From positions 486,102 to 550,101 of the forward strand of contig NZ_LT985750.1 of assembly GCF_900290115.1 (NCBI RefSeq): a DNA stretch of 64,000 nt, given 5' to 3'. Source of the DNA: Alistipes sp. Marseille-P5061 (lineage in GTDB: Bacteria > Bacteroidota > Bacteroidia > Bacteroidales > Rikenellaceae). Position 1 is the stretch's first letter. Every line of letters starts with the position of its first letter. A model generated the notes under the pieces. It was not told the origin of the DNA. It did not search any database and was given only the letters and a program-made list of their open reading frames with translations. Shown here piece after piece: positions 36,620 to 48,632 of this stretch. The translations under genes and the position numbers were made by a program.

Positions 36620-39600
36620 ATGTCCGCAGCAAAACAACAACCAAGAATCAGCTTTTCGACAGTCAAGAACCGGGTGCCCTATCCGGACCTGCTGGAGGTA
36701 CAGCTCAAATCATTCCGGGACTTTTTCCAGATGGACACTACGGCCGAAAACCGTAAGAATGAGGGACTCTACAAGGTCTTTCAGGAAAATTTCCCCATTA
36801 CGGATACCCGGAACAACTTCGTTCTGGAGTTCATCGACTACTATATCGACCCGCCGCGCTACTCTATCGAGGAGTGTCTCGAACGCGGCCTGACATACAG
36901 CGTCCCCCTGAAGGCCAAACTCAAGCTCTACTGCACGGACGACGAGCATGAGGATTTCGGTGTGGTCGTACAGGACGTCTATTTCGGTACGATTCCCTAC
37001 ATGACCGAACGCGGTACGTTCGTCATCAACGGAGCCGAGCGTGTCATTGTGTCGCAGCTGCACCGTTCCCCCGGCGTTTTCTTCGGACAGAGCATGCATA
37101 CCAACGGTACGAAGCTCTATTCGGCCCGCATCATCCCCTTCAAGGGGTCGTGGATTGAGTTCGCCACGGACATCAACAACGTGATGTACGCCTACATCGA
37201 CCGCAAGAAGAAGCTGCCCGTAACGACGCTTCTGCGTGCCATCGGTTACGAGGCCGACCAGCAGATTCTCGAGATTTTCGATCTGGCGGACGAGGTGAAG
37301 GTAACGAAGGCCAACCTGAAGAAGGCCGTAGGCCGCAAGCTGGCCGCACGCGTGCTCTCGACCTGGGTCGAGGACTTCGTCGACGAGGATACCGGCGAGG
37401 TGGTCTCTATCGAGCGTAACAACGTCATCGTGGACCGCGAGACGGTGCTCGAGGAGGAGCATATCGACCAGATTATCGAAAGCGGCGCCAAGACGATTCT
37501 GCTCCACAAGGAGAATCAGTCGGGCATCGACTTCTCGATTATTTACAATACCCTGCAGAAAGACCCCTGTAACTCCGAAAAGGAGGCTGTCGTCTACATC
37601 TACCGGCAGCTGCGCGCTTCGGAGCCGCCCGATGAGGCAACGGCGCGCGACGTCATCGAGAAGCTCTTCTTCTCGGACAAGCGTTACGATTTGGGCGACG
37701 TAGGTCGCTACCGCATCAACAAGAAGCTGAACCTGGATATCGACCCGGCCATCCGCACGCTGACGCGCGAGGACATCATCGCCATCATCAAGTACCTGAT
37801 TCAGCTCATCAACTCGAAGGCCGACGTGGACGATATCGACCACCTCTCGAACCGCCGCGTACGTACGGTGGGCGAGCAGCTTTCGAACCAGTTCTCGGTC
37901 GGCTTCGTGCGCATGGCGCGTACGATTCGCGAGCGCATGAACGTACGTGACAACGAGGTATTCACGCCGGTGGACCTGATTAACGCCAAGACGCTGTCGT
38001 CGGTCATCAACTCCTTCTTCGGCACCTCGCAGCTCTCGCAGTTCATGGACCAGATTAACCCGCTGGCCGAGATTACCCACAAGCGTCGTCTCTCGGCCCT
38101 CGGCCCCGGCGGTCTGTCGCGTGACCGCGCCGGATTCGAGGTGCGCGACGTACACTATACGCACTACGGACGTCTCTGCCCGATTGAGTCGCCCGAAGGC
38201 CCGAACATCGGTCTGATTTCGTCGCTCTGCGTCTATGCGAAGATTTCGCCCATGGGATTCATCGAGACGCCCTACCGTACGGTTACCGACGGCGTCATCG
38301 ACATGGACAACTCGCACATCCGCTACTACTCGGCCGAAGAGGAGGGGGGTAAGATTATTGCGCAGTCGAACATGCCCATCGACGACGAGGGGCACTTCCT
38401 GCAGCCCGACCGCATCAAGGCGCGTCAGGGTGCCGACTTCCCCGTGGTGACGGACAAGGAGGTGAACCTGATGGACGTGGCGCCCAACCAGATTGCCTCG
38501 ATTGCCGCCAGCCTCATCCCGTTCCTCGAGCACGACGACGCCAACCGTGCGCTGATGGGCTCGAACATGATGCGCCAGGCCGTGCCGCTCATCACGTGCG
38601 AGGCGCCCATCGTCGGTACGGGCATCGAGAAGGACATGATTTCCGACAGCCGCATCCAGATTGTCGCCGAGGGCGAGGGCGAGGTTGTCTTCGCCGATGC
38701 GACGAAGATTCAGGTCAAGTACGAGCGTACGGAGGATGAAATCATCGCTTCGTTCGCCCCCGAGGTGACCACCTACGAGCTGCCGCGCTACCGCCGCACG
38801 AACCAGAACACCTCGATTACGCTCAAGCCGACGGTGCTCACGGGCGACCATGTGACCAAGGGCCAGATTCTGACCGAGGGTTACTCGACGCAGGCCGGCG
38901 AGCTGGCTCTGGGCCGCAACCTGAAGGTGGCCTTCATGCCCTGGAAGGGATACAACTTCGAGGATGCCATCGTGATTTCGGAGCGCATCCAGCGCGAGGA
39001 TATCTTCACGTCGGTACACGTCGACGAGTACATCATGGAGGTGCGCGATACGAAGCGCGGCGTCGAGGAGCTCACGTCGGATATTCCGAACGTCTCGGAG
39101 GATGCCACCAAGGACCTCGATGCCAACGGTATCGTCCGCGTGGGTGCCAACATCCACCCGGGAGACATCCTCATCGGCAAGATTACCCCGAAGGGCGAGA
39201 GCGACCCCTCGCCCGAGGAGAAGCTCCTGCGCGCCATCTTCGGCGACAAGGCCGGCGACGTGAAGGATGCCTCGCTCAAGGCGCAGCCCTCGCTGCACGG
39301 CGTGGTGATTGACACGAAGCTCTACAGCCGCGCCGGCAAGGACGGCAAGAAGAGCAAGAACGCCGAGAAGCTGCAGCTCGAGAAGCTCGACGAGAAGTTC
39401 GCCGGGCAGGTTGCCGACCTGACCAAGCTGCTCGTATCGAAGCTCTGGACGCTGCTCCAGGGCAAGACCACGACGGGCATCACCGACTACTTCGGCGTGG
39501 AGCTCTATCCCGCCGGCACGAAGTTCTCGCAGAAGCTGCTCGAGGAGCTGGCCCACAAGTCGTCGGACGAGAAGACCGGCGTCATGACGGGCTACCTCAA

Positions 39601-40480
39601 CCTCGGTTCGTGCAAGTGGACGGGCGATGCACACATCGACTCGCTCATCGAGACCACGATTAACAATTATACCATCGAGTGGAAGAAGGCCGACGCGGCC
39701 ATCAAGCGCGAGAAGTACAACCTGACCAACGGCGACGAGCTGCCGCAGACGGGTGTCATCCAGATGGCGAAGGTCTACATCGCCAAGAAGCGCAAGCTGA
39801 AGGTGGGTGACAAGATGGCCGGTCGTCACGGTAACAAGGGTATCGTGGCGAAGATTGTCCGCGACGAGGACATGCCCTTCCTCGAGGACGGTTCGATTGT
39901 CGACATCTGCCTCAACCCGCTGGGTGTGCCTTCGCGAATGAACCTGGGCCAGATTTACGAGACGGTGCTCGGATGGGCTGGCCGCGAGCTGGGTCTGAAG
40001 TTCGCCACGCCGATTTTCGACGGTGCTTCGCTCGAGCAAATCAACGAGTACACGGCCAAGGCGGGTCTTCCGCACAGCGGCCGCACCTACCTCTACGACG
40101 GCGGCACGGGCGAGAAGTTCGACCAGCCGGCTACGGTGGGCGTCATCTACATGCTCAAGCTGGGCCACATGATTGACGACAAGATGCATGCCCGTTCGAT
40201 TGGTCCCTACTCGCTCATCACGCAGCAGCCGCTCGGCGGTAAGGCGCAGTTCGGCGGTCAGCGTTTCGGTGAGATGGAGGTCTGGGCACTCGAGGGCTTC
40301 GGTGCCGCCAACATCCTGCAGGAGATTCTGACCATCAAGTCCGACGACGTGACGGGCCGTGCAAAGGCCTACGAGGCGATTGTCAAGGGCGAGAACCTGC
40401 CCAAGCCGGGTATCCCCGAGGCAATGAACGTGCTGCTGCACGAGCTTCGCGGTCTGGCGCTCTCCGTCAAACTCGAGTAA
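36620..40480 (+). CDS. rpoB: RNA polymerase subunit beta
   Basis: 1286 aa, complete. The rifampicin-region signature is [29 protein letters not shown]; active-site stretches are [15 protein letters not shown] and [20 protein letters not shown]. No substitution known to me as a rifampicin-resistance change is seen in the core stretch. Co-transcribed with rpoC (37-nt gap). Confidence 0.99.
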   Translation: MSAAKQQPRISFSTVKNRVPYPDLLEVQLKSFRDFFQMDTTAENRKNEGLYKVFQENFPITDTRNNFVLEFIDYYIDPPRYSIEECLERGLTYSVPLKAKLKLYCTDDEHEDFGVVVQDVYFGTIPYMTERGTFVINGAERVIVSQLHRSPGVFFGQSMHTNGTKLYSARIIPFKGSWIEFATDINNVMYAYIDRKKKLPVTTLLRAIGYEADQQILEIFDLADEVKVTKANLKKAVGRKLAARVLSTWVEDFVDEDTGEVVSIERNNVIVDRETVLEEEHIDQIIESGAKTILLHKENQSGIDFSIIYNTLQKDPCNSEKEAVVYIYRQLRASEPPDEATARDVIEKLFFSDKRYDLGDVGRYRINKKLNLDIDPAIRTLTREDIIAIIKYLIQLINSKADVDDIDHLSNRRVRTVGEQLSNQFSVGFVRMARTIRERMNVRDNEVFTPVDLINAKTLSSVINSFFGTSQLSQFMDQINPLAEITHKRRLSALGPGGLSRDRAGFEVRDVHYTHYGRLCPIESPEGPNIGLISSLCVYAKISPMGFIETPYRTVTDGVIDMDNSHIRYYSAEEEGGKIIAQSNMPIDDEGHFLQPDRIKARQGADFPVVTDKEVNLMDVAPNQIASIAASLIPFLEHDDANRALMGSNMMRQAVPLITCEAPIVGTGIEKDMISDSRIQIVAEGEGEVVFADATKIQVKYERTEDEIIASFAPEVTTYELPRYRRTNQNTSITLKPTVLTGDHVTKGQILTEGYSTQAGELALGRNLKVAFMPWKGYNFEDAIVISERIQREDIFTSVHVDEYIMEVRDTKRGVEELTSDIPNVSEDATKDLDANGIVRVGANIHPGDILIGKITPKGESDPSPEEKLLRAIFGDKAGDVKDASLKAQPSLHGVVIDTKLYSRAGKDGKKSKNAEKLQLEKLDEKFAGQVADLTKLLVSKLWTLLQGKTTTGITDYFGVELYPAGTKFSQKLLEELAHKSSDEKTGVMTGYLNLGSCKWTGDAHIDSLIETTINNYTIEWKKADAAIKREKYNLTNGDELPQTGVIQMAKVYIAKKRKLKVGDKMAGRHGNKGIVAKIVRDEDMPFLEDGSIVDICLNPLGVPSRMNLGQIYETVLGWAGRELGLKFATPIFDGASLEQINEYTAKAGLPHSGRTYLYDGGTGEKFDQPATVGVIYMLKLGHMIDDKMHARSIGPYSLITQQPLGGKAQFGGQRFGEMEVWALEGFGAANILQEILTIKSDDVTGRAKAYEAIVKGENLPKPGIPEAMNVLLHELRGLALSVKLE

Positions 40481-40517
40481 GAGGTATAATTAGGAAGATA
40501 AGAAAAACGAACACAAT

Positions 40518-43500
40518 ATGTCATTTACCAAAGACAATAAGACGAACAATGGTTACAGCCGCATCTCCATCGGCCTGGCCTCTCCCGAAGAGATTCTGGC
40601 CCAGTCGAGCGGTGAGGTGCTCAAGCCCGAGACCATTAACTATCGTACCTACAAGCCCGAGCGCGACGGTCTTTTCTGCGAGCGCATCTTCGGCCCGGTG
40701 AAGGACTACGAGTGCCACTGCGGCAAGTACAAGCGCATCCGCTACAAGGGCATCGTCTGCGACCGTTGCGGTGTGGAGGTGACCGAGAAGAAGGTGCGCC
40801 GCGAGCGCATGGGCCACATCTCGCTGGTCGTTCCCGTGGTGCACATCTGGTACTTCCGTTCGTTGCCTTCGAAAATCGGTTACCTGCTGGGCATCCCCTC
40901 CAAGAAGCTGGAGACGATTATCTACTACGAGCGCTACGTCGTCATCAACCCCGGTGTCGCTGCCGAGCAGGGCATCGAGCGGCTCCAGACCCTCTCGGAG
41001 AAGGAGTACCTCGACATCCTGGCCGCCCTGCCCAAGGGCAACCAGGCGCTTGACGACAGCGACCCCAACAAGTTCGTCGCCCAGATGGGTGCCGAAGCCA
41101 TCTATACGCTTCTGAAGCAGGTCGACCTCGACTCGATGTCGTACGCCCTGCGCCACAAGGCCTCGACCGAGACCTCGCAGCAGCGCAAGTCCGAGGCGCT
41201 CAAGTGCCTCAACGTGATTGAGTCGTTCCGAGCCTCGAACGGCAAGAACAAGCCCGAGTGGATGGTGCTGAGCGTCATCCCGGTCATTCCGCCCGAACTG
41301 CGCCCGCTGGTGCCGCTCGACGGCGGCCGCTTCGCCACGTCGGACCTGAACGACCTCTACCGTCGCGTCATCATCCGCAACAACCGACTCAAGCGCCTGA
41401 TTGAAATCAAGGCCCCGGAGGTGATTCTGCGCAACGAGAAGCGCATGCTGCAGGAGGCCGTCGATTCGCTCTTCGACAACTCGCGCAAGTCGAACGCCGT
41501 GAAGAACGAGTCGAACCGCCCGCTCAAGTCGCTCTCCGACTCGCTCAAGGGCAAGCAGGGCCGCTTCCGTCAGAACCTGCTCGGTAAGCGTGTCGACTAC
41601 TCGGCCCGTTCGGTCATCGTCGTCGGCCCCGAGCTGAAGATGCACGAGATGGGTATCCCGAAGGATATGGCCGCCGAGCTCTACAAGCCGTTTGTCATCC
41701 GCAAGCTCATCGAGCGCGGCATCGTCAAGACGGTGAAGTCGGCCAAGAAGATAATCGACCGCAAGGACCCCGTCATCTGGGGCATCCTCGAGAACGTCAT
41801 CAAGGGTCACCCCGTGCTGATGAACCGTGCCCCGACGCTGCACCGCCTCGGTATCCAGGCCTTCCAGCCCAAGCTCATCGAGGGCAAGGCCATGCAGCTC
41901 CACCCGCTGGCATGTACGGCCTTCAACGCCGACTTCGACGGTGACCAGATGGCCGTGCACCTGCCGCTGGGCAACGCCGCCATTCTGGAGGCGCAGCTGC
42001 TGATGCTCGGTTCGCACAACGTCCTCAACCCGGCCAACGGCGCCCCCATCACGGTGCCGTCGCAGGACATGGTCCTCGGTCTGTACTACATCACCAAGCC
42101 GCGCAAGGGCGTCAAGGGCGAGGGACATGTCTTCTACGGTCCCGAGGAGGCGATTATCGCCTACAACGAGAAACGCGCCGACCTGCACGCCGTGGTCAAG
42201 TGCATGGTGGACGACCTGGACGAGCACGGAAACCCCGTGCGCGTGCTCAAGGAGACGACCATCGGCCGCATCCTCTTCAACCAGGTAGTTCCCAAGGAGG
42301 TGGGTTACATCAACGAGATTCTGACCAAGCGCTCGCTGCGTGACATCATCGCCGTGGTGATGAAGAAGGCCGGTGCCGACAAGGTGGCCAACTTCCTCGA
42401 CGACATCAAGGACATGGGTTACCGCATGGCCTTCAAGGGCGGTCTGTCGTTCAACCTCGACGCGGTCATCATCCCCGAGGAGAAGCAGAAGCTCGTGGCC
42501 GAGGGTTACGAGCGTGCCGACGCCATCATGGAGGACTACAACATGGGTCTGATTACCAACAACGAGCGATACAACCAGATTATCGACGTCTGGACCAACA
42601 TCAACACCAAGCTGACGAAGGCCGTGATTGATACGCTGGTCAAGGACGAGGACGGTTTCAACCCGGTCTACATGATGCTCGACTCGGGAGCCCGTGGTTC
42701 GAAGGAGCAGATTCGTCAGCTGAGCGGTATGCGTGGTCTGATGGCCAAGCCGCAGAAGTCGGGCGTCGAGGGTGGCCAGCAGGTCATCGAGAACCCGATT
42801 CTCTCGAACTTCAAGGAGGGTCTGTCGGTGCTCGAGTACTTCATCTCGACGCACGGTGCCCGAAAGGGTCTTGCCGATACCGCCCTGAAGACGGCCGACG
42901 CCGGTTATCTGACGCGCCGTCTGGTCGACGTGGCCCAGGACGTGATTATCAACGAGGAGGACTGCGGTACGCTGCGCGGTCTGACGGCTACGGCCATCAA
43001 GCGCAACGACGACGTGGTACAGACGCTCTACGACCGCATTCTGGGCCGTACGGCGCTTAACGACGTCATCCACCCCCTGACGGGCGAGGTGCTCTGCAAG
43101 GCCGGCGAGGAGATTACCGAGGATATTGCCGAGGCAATCGAGAAGTCGCCGCTCGAGTCGGTTGAAATCCGCTCGGTGCTCACCTGCGAGTCGCGCCACG
43201 GCGTCTGCGCCAAGTGCTACGGCCGCAACCTGGCCACGGCCCGCATGGTACAGAAGGGCGAGGTGGTCGGCGTCATCGCGGCACAGTCCATCGGCGAGCC
43301 GGGTACGCAGCTGACTCTGCGTACGTTCCACGTCGGTGGTGTGGCCGGTGGTACTGCCGTCGAGACCAACGTCGTTTCGAAGTACGAGGGTCGTCTGGAA
43401 ATCGACGAGTTGCGTACGGTCAAGGGCAAGAATGCTGCCGGCGAGCCGGTTGACATCGTCATCTCGCGTCAGTCGGAGTTCCGCATCGTCGACCCGAAGA

Positions 43501-44783
43501 CCAACATCGTTCTCTATACGCACAACCTTCCCTACGGTGCGACGCTCTTCATGGCGGACGGCGCCGAGGTGAAGAAGGGCGACATGATTTGCGAGTGGGA
43601 CCCCTACAACGCCGTGATTATCTCGGAGTACGACGGTCGTGCCGTCTACGAGAACATCATCGAGGGTGTGACCTACCGCGACGAGCGTGACGAGCAGACG
43701 GGCCTTTCGGAGAAGGTGGTCATCGAGTCGAAGGACAAGACGAAGAACCCCGTCATCAAGATTGTCAATAAGGAGGGCGAGGAGGTCAAGCAGTACAACC
43801 TCCCGGTATCGGCCCACGTCGTGGTGAAGGACAACGCCAAAATCAAGACGGGCGAAATCCTCATCAAGATTCCGCGTGCAATCGGTAAGTCGGGCGGCGA
43901 CATCACCGGTGGTCTGCCGCGTGTTACGGAGCTCTTCGAGGCGCGCAACCCGTCGAATCCCGCCATCGTGTCGGAGATTGACGGTGAGGTAACCTTCGGC
44001 AAAATCAAGCGCGGTAACCGCGAAATCATCATCACCTCGAAGCAGGGTGACGTGAAGCGCTATCTGGTGCCCCTGTCGCGTCAGATTATCGTGCAGGAGA
44101 ACGACTACGTGAAGGCCGGCAGCCCGCTTTCGGACGGTGCCATCACTCCGTCGGACATCCTCAACATCCTCGGCCCGACACGTGTGCAGGAGTACATCGT
44201 CAACGAGGTGCAGGAGGTCTACCGCATGCAGGGTGTGAAAATCAACGACAAGCACTTCGAGGTCATCGTACGTCAGATGATGTCGAAGGTGAAGATTATC
44301 GACCCGGGAGACACGCGCTTCTTCGAGGACCAGATTGTCGACAAGTGGGAGTTCATGGATGTGAACGACGAGCTCTACGACAAGGTGGTGGTTACGGATG
44401 CCGGCGACTCGACGTCGCTGCAGCCGGGACAGATTATCTCGCTGCGCAAGCTGCGTGACGAGAACTCGAGCCTCAAGCGCCGCGACCTGAAGCTCGTTCA
44501 GGTGCGCGACATCGTTCCCGCAACCTCGACGCAGGTGCTGCAGGGTATCACCCGCGCCGCACTGCAGACCTCGAGTTTCATCTCGGCCGCTTCGTTCCAG
44601 GAGACGACCAAGGTGCTCAACGAGGCCGCCATCCAGGCGAAGGTCGACCCGCTGGAGAATCTGAAGGAGAACGTGATTTGCGGTCACCTGATTCCGGGCG
44701 GTACGGGTCTGCGCGAGTACGACAACCTCGTGGTGGGTCTGAAATCCGACCTCGAGAATCTGCAGCAGCAGTCGCAGCGCTAA
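40518..44783 (+). CDS. rpoC: RNA polymerase subunit beta'
   Basis: 1421 aa, complete. N-terminal zinc site [20 protein letters not shown], catalytic [12 protein letters not shown] with three Asp for the Mg ion, bridge helix/trigger loop region ([19 protein letters not shown]) and the second zinc site ([13 protein letters not shown]). Ends the cluster; a terminator follows. Confidence 0.99.
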   Translation: MSFTKDNKTNNGYSRISIGLASPEEILAQSSGEVLKPETINYRTYKPERDGLFCERIFGPVKDYECHCGKYKRIRYKGIVCDRCGVEVTEKKVRRERMGHISLVVPVVHIWYFRSLPSKIGYLLGIPSKKLETIIYYERYVVINPGVAAEQGIERLQTLSEKEYLDILAALPKGNQALDDSDPNKFVAQMGAEAIYTLLKQVDLDSMSYALRHKASTETSQQRKSEALKCLNVIESFRASNGKNKPEWMVLSVIPVIPPELRPLVPLDGGRFATSDLNDLYRRVIIRNNRLKRLIEIKAPEVILRNEKRMLQEAVDSLFDNSRKSNAVKNESNRPLKSLSDSLKGKQGRFRQNLLGKRVDYSARSVIVVGPELKMHEMGIPKDMAAELYKPFVIRKLIERGIVKTVKSAKKIIDRKDPVIWGILENVIKGHPVLMNRAPTLHRLGIQAFQPKLIEGKAMQLHPLACTAFNADFDGDQMAVHLPLGNAAILEAQLLMLGSHNVLNPANGAPITVPSQDMVLGLYYITKPRKGVKGEGHVFYGPEEAIIAYNEKRADLHAVVKCMVDDLDEHGNPVRVLKETTIGRILFNQVVPKEVGYINEILTKRSLRDIIAVVMKKAGADKVANFLDDIKDMGYRMAFKGGLSFNLDAVIIPEEKQKLVAEGYERADAIMEDYNMGLITNNERYNQIIDVWTNINTKLTKAVIDTLVKDEDGFNPVYMMLDSGARGSKEQIRQLSGMRGLMAKPQKSGVEGGQQVIENPILSNFKEGLSVLEYFISTHGARKGLADTALKTADAGYLTRRLVDVAQDVIINEEDCGTLRGLTATAIKRNDDVVQTLYDRILGRTALNDVIHPLTGEVLCKAGEEITEDIAEAIEKSPLESVEIRSVLTCESRHGVCAKCYGRNLATARMVQKGEVVGVIAAQSIGEPGTQLTLRTFHVGGVAGGTAVETNVVSKYEGRLEIDELRTVKGKNAAGEPVDIVISRQSEFRIVDPKTNIVLYTHNLPYGATLFMADGAEVKKGDMICEWDPYNAVIISEYDGRAVYENIIEGVTYRDERDEQTGLSEKVVIESKDKTKNPVIKIVNKEGEEVKQYNLPVSAHVVVKDNAKIKTGEILIKIPRAIGKSGGDITGGLPRVTELFEARNPSNPAIVSEIDGEVTFGKIKRGNREIIITSKQGDVKRYLVPLSRQIIVQENDYVKAGSPLSDGAITPSDILNILGPTRVQEYIVNEVQEVYRMQGVKINDKHFEVIVRQMMSKVKIIDPGDTRFFEDQIVDKWEFMDVNDELYDKVVVTDAGDSTSLQPGQIISLRKLRDENSSLKRRDLKLVQVRDIVPATSTQVLQGITRAALQTSSFISAASFQETTKVLNEAAIQAKVDPLENLKENVICGHLIPGGTGLREYDNLVVGLKSDLENLQQQSQR

Positions 44784-44834
44784 CCATACGCGAGCGGGGC
44801 GGTTCCTTCGGGGACCGCAGCCCGCAGGGCTTAG

Positions 44835-44870
44835 AAAAAGCCTCCTCCCCGGACGGGGAGGAGGCTTTTT
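44835..44870. terminator. Terminator after rpoC
   Basis: Perfect 16-bp stem AAAAAGCCTCCTCCCC and complement, GGAC loop, then TT. The stretch 44871-45075 is GC-rich with no gene. Confidence 0.9.
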
Positions 44871-45075
44871 TTGTGGCGTTATGCAATGCGTGGCGGACCC
44901 CAGAGGGCTTGGCTTGGAGGGGGGTAGGGTTGCCCGGGAGTTGTTCGGGAGTCGTCCGTAGGTGGCTCGGGAATCACCCGGGAGCCGCCGCGGAGAATTC
45001 GGACAGGGCGTCCGGTGCGGGCTCGGAGAGGACAGGATAGGACTTGGCCCCCCTGCCCGGAATGTGCCGCGGCGC

Positions 45076-46281
45076 CTATATGCGCTCGTAGTAGCGCTTG
45101 GCAAGGCCCCCTTCGGAGGTCTCGCGGTAGAGGCTCGGCAGGTTGTGGCCCGTCTCGTTCATCACCTCGACCACCTTGTCGTAGCTGACCAGATGGGCTC
45201 CGTCGGAGAGCGTGGCGTAGATGTTGGCATCCAGAGCGCGGGCCGCCGCAATGGCGTTGCGTTCGATGCAGGGGACCTGCACCAGTCCGCAGACGGGGTC
45301 GCACGTCAGTCCGAGGTGGTGTTCGAGCCCCATCTCGGCGGCATACTCGATTTGCGAAGGGGTGCCGCCGAAGAGCTGGCAGGCCGCAGCCGCAGCCATG
45401 GCGCAGGCGACGCCCACCTCGCCCTGACACCCTACCTCGGCGCCCGAGATGGAGGAGTTCGTCTTGGCGATGTTGCCGAAGAGCCCCGCCGTGGCCAGCG
45501 CCCGCAGGATGCGGATGCGCAGGAAGTCGCGCGAGGTGGCCAGGTGGTAGAGCACCGCCGGAACGACGCCGCTCGAGCCGCACGTCGGAGCCGTGACAAC
45601 CGTACCGCCGGCGGCATTCTCCTCGGAGGTGGCCAGCGCATAGGCGTAGATTTTTGCCCGCGACTTGAGCGAATCGGTGTAACTCTTCGACTTGACCCAG
45701 TAGGTGCTCGCCTTGCGCGCCACCTTCAGACCGCCCGGCAGCACGCCGTCGTTGTTCAGTCCGTTCTGGATGGTCTTGCACATCTGCTCCCAGATGGTGT
45801 CGAGGTAGTCCCAGATTTCGGGCCCCTCGCAGTCGTTGACATACTCCCAGTAGGTCTTACCCTCGTGGTAGCACCACTCCTTGATGGAGTTGATGGTCGT
45901 CAGCGGGTAGATGCTGCGCGGCTCCTCGCGGGTAGTCTCCTCGTTGGCCAGCGCGCCGCCGCCAATGCTGAAAATCGTCCAGCTGTCGATGACCTTGCCC
46001 CCGCTGAGCGCCTCGAAGAGCATGCCGTTGGGGTGGAAGGAGAGCACCGTCTCGGGGCGCCAGACGATTTCGGTCGGCGCGATGGGCTGGAGTACCGAGA
46101 GGATGGCCACGTCGGTCAGGTGGCCCTTGCCCGTGGCGGCGAGCGAGCCGTAGAGCGTTACGCGGAAGGCGTCGGCGTGGTTGCCGCGTGCGGCGAACTG
46201 CTCGGCCGCCTTCTTGGGCCCCATCGTGTGGCTGCTCGAGGGGCCGCTCCCGATTTTGTACAACTCTTTGAGCGATTCCAT
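45076..46281 (-). CDS. sdaA: L-serine ammonia-lyase (fused alpha/beta, iron-sulfur)
   Basis: 401 aa. Deaminates L-serine to pyruvate and ammonia using a [4Fe-4S] cluster. N-terminal beta domain (LYKIGSGPSSSHTMGPKKAA) and C-terminal alpha domain with Cys in VTAPTCGSSGVVPA, SGAEVGCQGEVGVACAM and TCDPVCGLVQVPCIERN. Start at 46281 (MESLKELYKIG) fits the promoter 23 nt upstream; longer readings are low-complexity. Confidence 0.96.
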   Translation of the reverse strand: MESLKELYKIGSGPSSSHTMGPKKAAEQFAARGNHADAFRVTLYGSLAATGKGHLTDVAILSVLQPIAPTEIVWRPETVLSFHPNGMLFEALSGGKVIDSWTIFSIGGGALANEETTREEPRSIYPLTTINSIKEWCYHEGKTYWEYVNDCEGPEIWDYLDTIWEQMCKTIQNGLNNDGVLPGGLKVARKASTYWVKSKSYTDSLKSRAKIYAYALATSEENAAGGTVVTAPTCGSSGVVPAVLYHLATSRDFLRIRILRALATAGLFGNIAKTNSSISGAEVGCQGEVGVACAMAAAAACQLFGGTPSQIEYAAEMGLEHHLGLTCDPVCGLVQVPCIERNAIAAARALDANIYATLSDGAHLVSYDKVVEVMNETGHNLPSLYRETSEGGLAKRYYERI

Positions 46282-46303
46282 TTCTTCGTGTGTTTTCCGG
46301 CTG

Positions 46304-46311
46304 CAAAGATA
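46304..46311 (-). promoter_or_regulatory. -7 element of sdaA
   Basis: Minus-strand TATCTTTG, 22 nt before the ATG. The gap from here to the tRNA (46312-46590) has no gene. Confidence 0.55.
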
Positions 46312-46549
46312 CGAAAAGGCGGGGGCAAAAAGCCATGCGGGGTGCGAGATTTTTGCCGGGCCCGACCGCCTGTCCGGGAAGGCGACGACGGTGAGGGGCA
46401 AAAGTTGTGCCCGAAGGCGGGCTTTCGCCGGGGAAGCAGCTGCTTGCCGCGGCGGAGAGGGTGGTGTCGGAAAGGGGGGAGAGCTAGTGGGCGCGTCTTC
46501 TTTCGACACAGCGCCGCCTCGCTCTGTCTCAGCCCCAAAAACAGTGCGA

Positions 46550-46578
46550 CCGGAGTTCTCCTGCTGGAAAAACTCCGG
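46550..46578 (-). terminator. Probable terminator of tRNA-Arg
   Basis: CCGGAGTT/AACTCCGG arms; read on the minus strand, the stem closes about 13 nt after the tRNA 3' end. Confidence 0.5.
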
Positions 46579-46590
46579 CCGCCGGCCTGG

Positions 46591-46662
46591 TAGCCCCACC
46601 GCGACTCGAACGCGGATTTAGGGTTTAGGAAACCCTCGTTCTATCCCTTGAACTATAGGGCC
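46591..46662 (-). tRNA. tRNA-Arg (CCU)
   Basis: 72 nt; acceptor GGCCCTA/TGGGGCT (with G-U pairs), anticodon loop TTCCTAA (CCT), T arm CCGCG-TTCGAGT-CGCGG. Confidence 0.9.
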
Positions 46663-46737
46663 CTGCAAAACGATTGCGGTGTGCTCCTCCCGCATTGGGG
46701 CGAAGCGCACCGCAAAGATAGTAAAATATTCCGGCTT

Positions 46738-48174
46738 TCAGAAACGGAAGTTCAGACCGAGCGAGAAGGTGTGGGCGCGGGCCGTGTAGTTGCCCGAGAA
46801 GTCGGTCGTTGCCTGGGCGGCGCCGACGCCTGCCAACTCGAGCACCGAGTTGGTGTAGGGGTAGGAGCCCGTGCGCTCGGGGTCGGCCGAGTTGACGTAG
46901 CCGTAGGCCAGGTCGATGTCAAGCCAGCGGGTCGGACGCAGCGTCAGACCGACCGTGTAGGCCAGCTTGGTCATCGAGGGGGTCTCGGGATTGAGGTAGT
47001 CGCTGCTCACGGGGCTCTCGTCGACGTACATACCCATGCGCGCCGTCAGAAAATCGCAGACGCGGTACTGGCCGCCGATGCGGACCGCCAGCGTGTTGGA
47101 GTAGTTCTTGTCGCTGGCCAGCGTCATGACGGTCGTGTTGTCGGTCGGATTGACGAGCTCGACGTCGAGCCGGTCATAGGCGCTCCAGAGGACATACTGC
47201 AGGTCGACGGCAAACTCCCACTTCGGCGTCGGGCGGAAGCTGACGCCCCACGTGAGCGAGGCGGGGAGCGGAAGTTCGGTCTTTACCACGGCCGAGGAGA
47301 GGTTCTGCAGCGTGGAGAACTGGGGAGCCTGGAGCAGCTGACCGAGAATCTGACCGATGGCGGGGTCGTCAATCGTCTTGAGGGCGATGGAGCCCGAGTT
47401 GACCTTCATGCGCAGCTTCGAGCGGTAGGTGAAGCCGAGCGACCACTGCTCGTTGATGTCCCACATGATGCCGGCGTTGACGCCGACGGCCATCTTGGCG
47501 TCTCCCTTGAGGGCGAGCGACATGAGGCTTCGGTCGCCGGCCATCTCGAAGATGTTGGGCAGCGTCGGCATGGCCGTCTGCAGCGCCCCCATGAGCAGTT
47601 GGTTCTGGGCGTTGTCGGCCCCGACGGGGAGCAGCGAGCGCGAGAGGTCGAACGTACCCCAGGTCATCATCAGACCGGCGCCCACCGAGATGTGCTTGCC
47701 GATGCGGAAGCCGACGGTCGGCTGGAGGTTGTAGGCCGAGAGGTTGATGGACTGCACCAGATGGGCACCCGCCCAGTTGTCGCCCCAGTTCATCGAGGAG
47801 CCAAAGGGGGTGTTGAAGGCCAGACCCACCGACATCCAGTCGAGCGGCTTGTAGTTGATGTAGGCGTAGAGGGGCGTCGAGATTTTGTTGTCCGAGGTGA
47901 AGTGGCGCTGGGGCGTGGCGCCCGTGTAGTCGGGCAGCGAGGTGTAGGTGGCCTTCGAGGCGATGCCCGTGATGCCGACCGAGATGTCGAATTTCGATTG
48001 CTGGAAGGCAGCGGCGGCAGGGTTGAACCACACGGACTCGGAGTTGAGCTTCATGGCCGTACCGACGTGTCCCATACCGTTCTGCTTCGAGGAGAGGTTG
48101 TTTACCTGGTATCCTTCGGCCGAGGCCGCGAGCGTTGCCGCCGTGGCGGCCAGAAGGAGGAGGACTTTTTTCAT
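46738..48174 (-). CDS. FadL/OMPP1-family outer-membrane transporter
   Basis: 478 aa with signal peptide MKKVLLLLAATAATLAASAEG. The mature N-terminus (GYQVNNLSSKQNGMGHVGTAMKL, then WFNPAAAAF) carries the family hatch motif. The rest is alternating amphipathic beta strands ending in aromatic residues, closing with SLGLNFRF, a C-terminal Phe typical of outer-membrane barrels. Hydrophobic-substrate uptake is the family role; the exact ligand is unknown. Confidence 0.9.
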   Translation of the reverse strand: MKKVLLLLAATAATLAASAEGYQVNNLSSKQNGMGHVGTAMKLNSESVWFNPAAAAFQQSKFDISVGITGIASKATYTSLPDYTGATPQRHFTSDNKISTPLYAYINYKPLDWMSVGLAFNTPFGSSMNWGDNWAGAHLVQSINLSAYNLQPTVGFRIGKHISVGAGLMMTWGTFDLSRSLLPVGADNAQNQLLMGALQTAMPTLPNIFEMAGDRSLMSLALKGDAKMAVGVNAGIMWDINEQWSLGFTYRSKLRMKVNSGSIALKTIDDPAIGQILGQLLQAPQFSTLQNLSSAVVKTELPLPASLTWGVSFRPTPKWEFAVDLQYVLWSAYDRLDVELVNPTDNTTVMTLASDKNYSNTLAVRIGGQYRVCDFLTARMGMYVDESPVSSDYLNPETPSMTKLAYTVGLTLRPTRWLDIDLAYGYVNSADPERTGSYPYTNSVLELAGVGAAQATTDFSGNYTARAHTFSLGLNFRF

Positions 48175-48231
48175 GTCAAATGGTTTAGGTTAATACTTGG
48201 CGGGCCCTTGCGGGGCGCGCAGCAACGGCGG

Positions 48232-48263
48232 CAAAGGTAGGAAAACAATCCGTGCGCCCCAAA
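48232..48263 (-). promoter_or_regulatory. Full promoter of the FadL-type gene
   Basis: Minus strand TTTG (48263-48260), 20 nt, TACCTTTG (48239-48232); long 57-nt leader to the ATG. The rest of the gap (48264-48555) is GC-rich and shows no gene. Confidence 0.7.
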
Positions 48264-48555
48264 GAAATTGGTCGGAAAGTCTTAGAAATTGGAATAAACG
48301 GTAGAACATTGGCCGGTATGTCGGGTCGGACGACCGGCGTGGCTGCTGCCGCAATTGATTGTGCCGGGACAGCGGGGCGGCGGGAGAGCGGCAGGACGGC
48401 AACAGGGTAAAGACGGGCCGCGGGCGGGGTAGGCGAGGTAAGAGGGGTAGGAGGAAGCACACGCTCCGCATCGGAGCGGCCGTGTGGGGTAACGGAGCGG
48501 CTGCGTTCCGCATCGGGGCGGCCGGGCAACGTCTGAGTAAAGGTACGGACAAAGG

Positions 48556-48585
48556 CAAGGGCCGCACTTCGGTGTGCGACCCTTG
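48556..48585 (-). terminator. Weak terminator hairpin of the aminotransferase gene
   Basis: CAAGGG-C-CGCAC / GTGCG-A-CCCTTG, one mismatch, loop TTCGGT; about 50 nt after the stop. Confidence 0.5.
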
Positions 48586-48632
48586 TCGGAAAACTTGCTG
48601 CCGCCGCTCCGGCGGGGAGGGCGGGGCTTCGG

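Noticed and set aside
45000..45075. Gene or riboswitch between rpoC and sdaA
   Set aside because: GC-rich sequence with short imperfect repeats only; no conserved aptamer pattern or start/stop arrangement recognized.
40521..45104. A very long open frame antisense to rpoC (over 1500 codons), and similar ones antisense to rpoB, rny, sdaA and the receiver/PPDK gene
   Set aside because: They mirror conserved genes on the other strand, have compositional bias of GC-rich antisense frames (Arg/Ala/Val/Leu/His-rich), no ribosome-binding sites and no recognizable domains.
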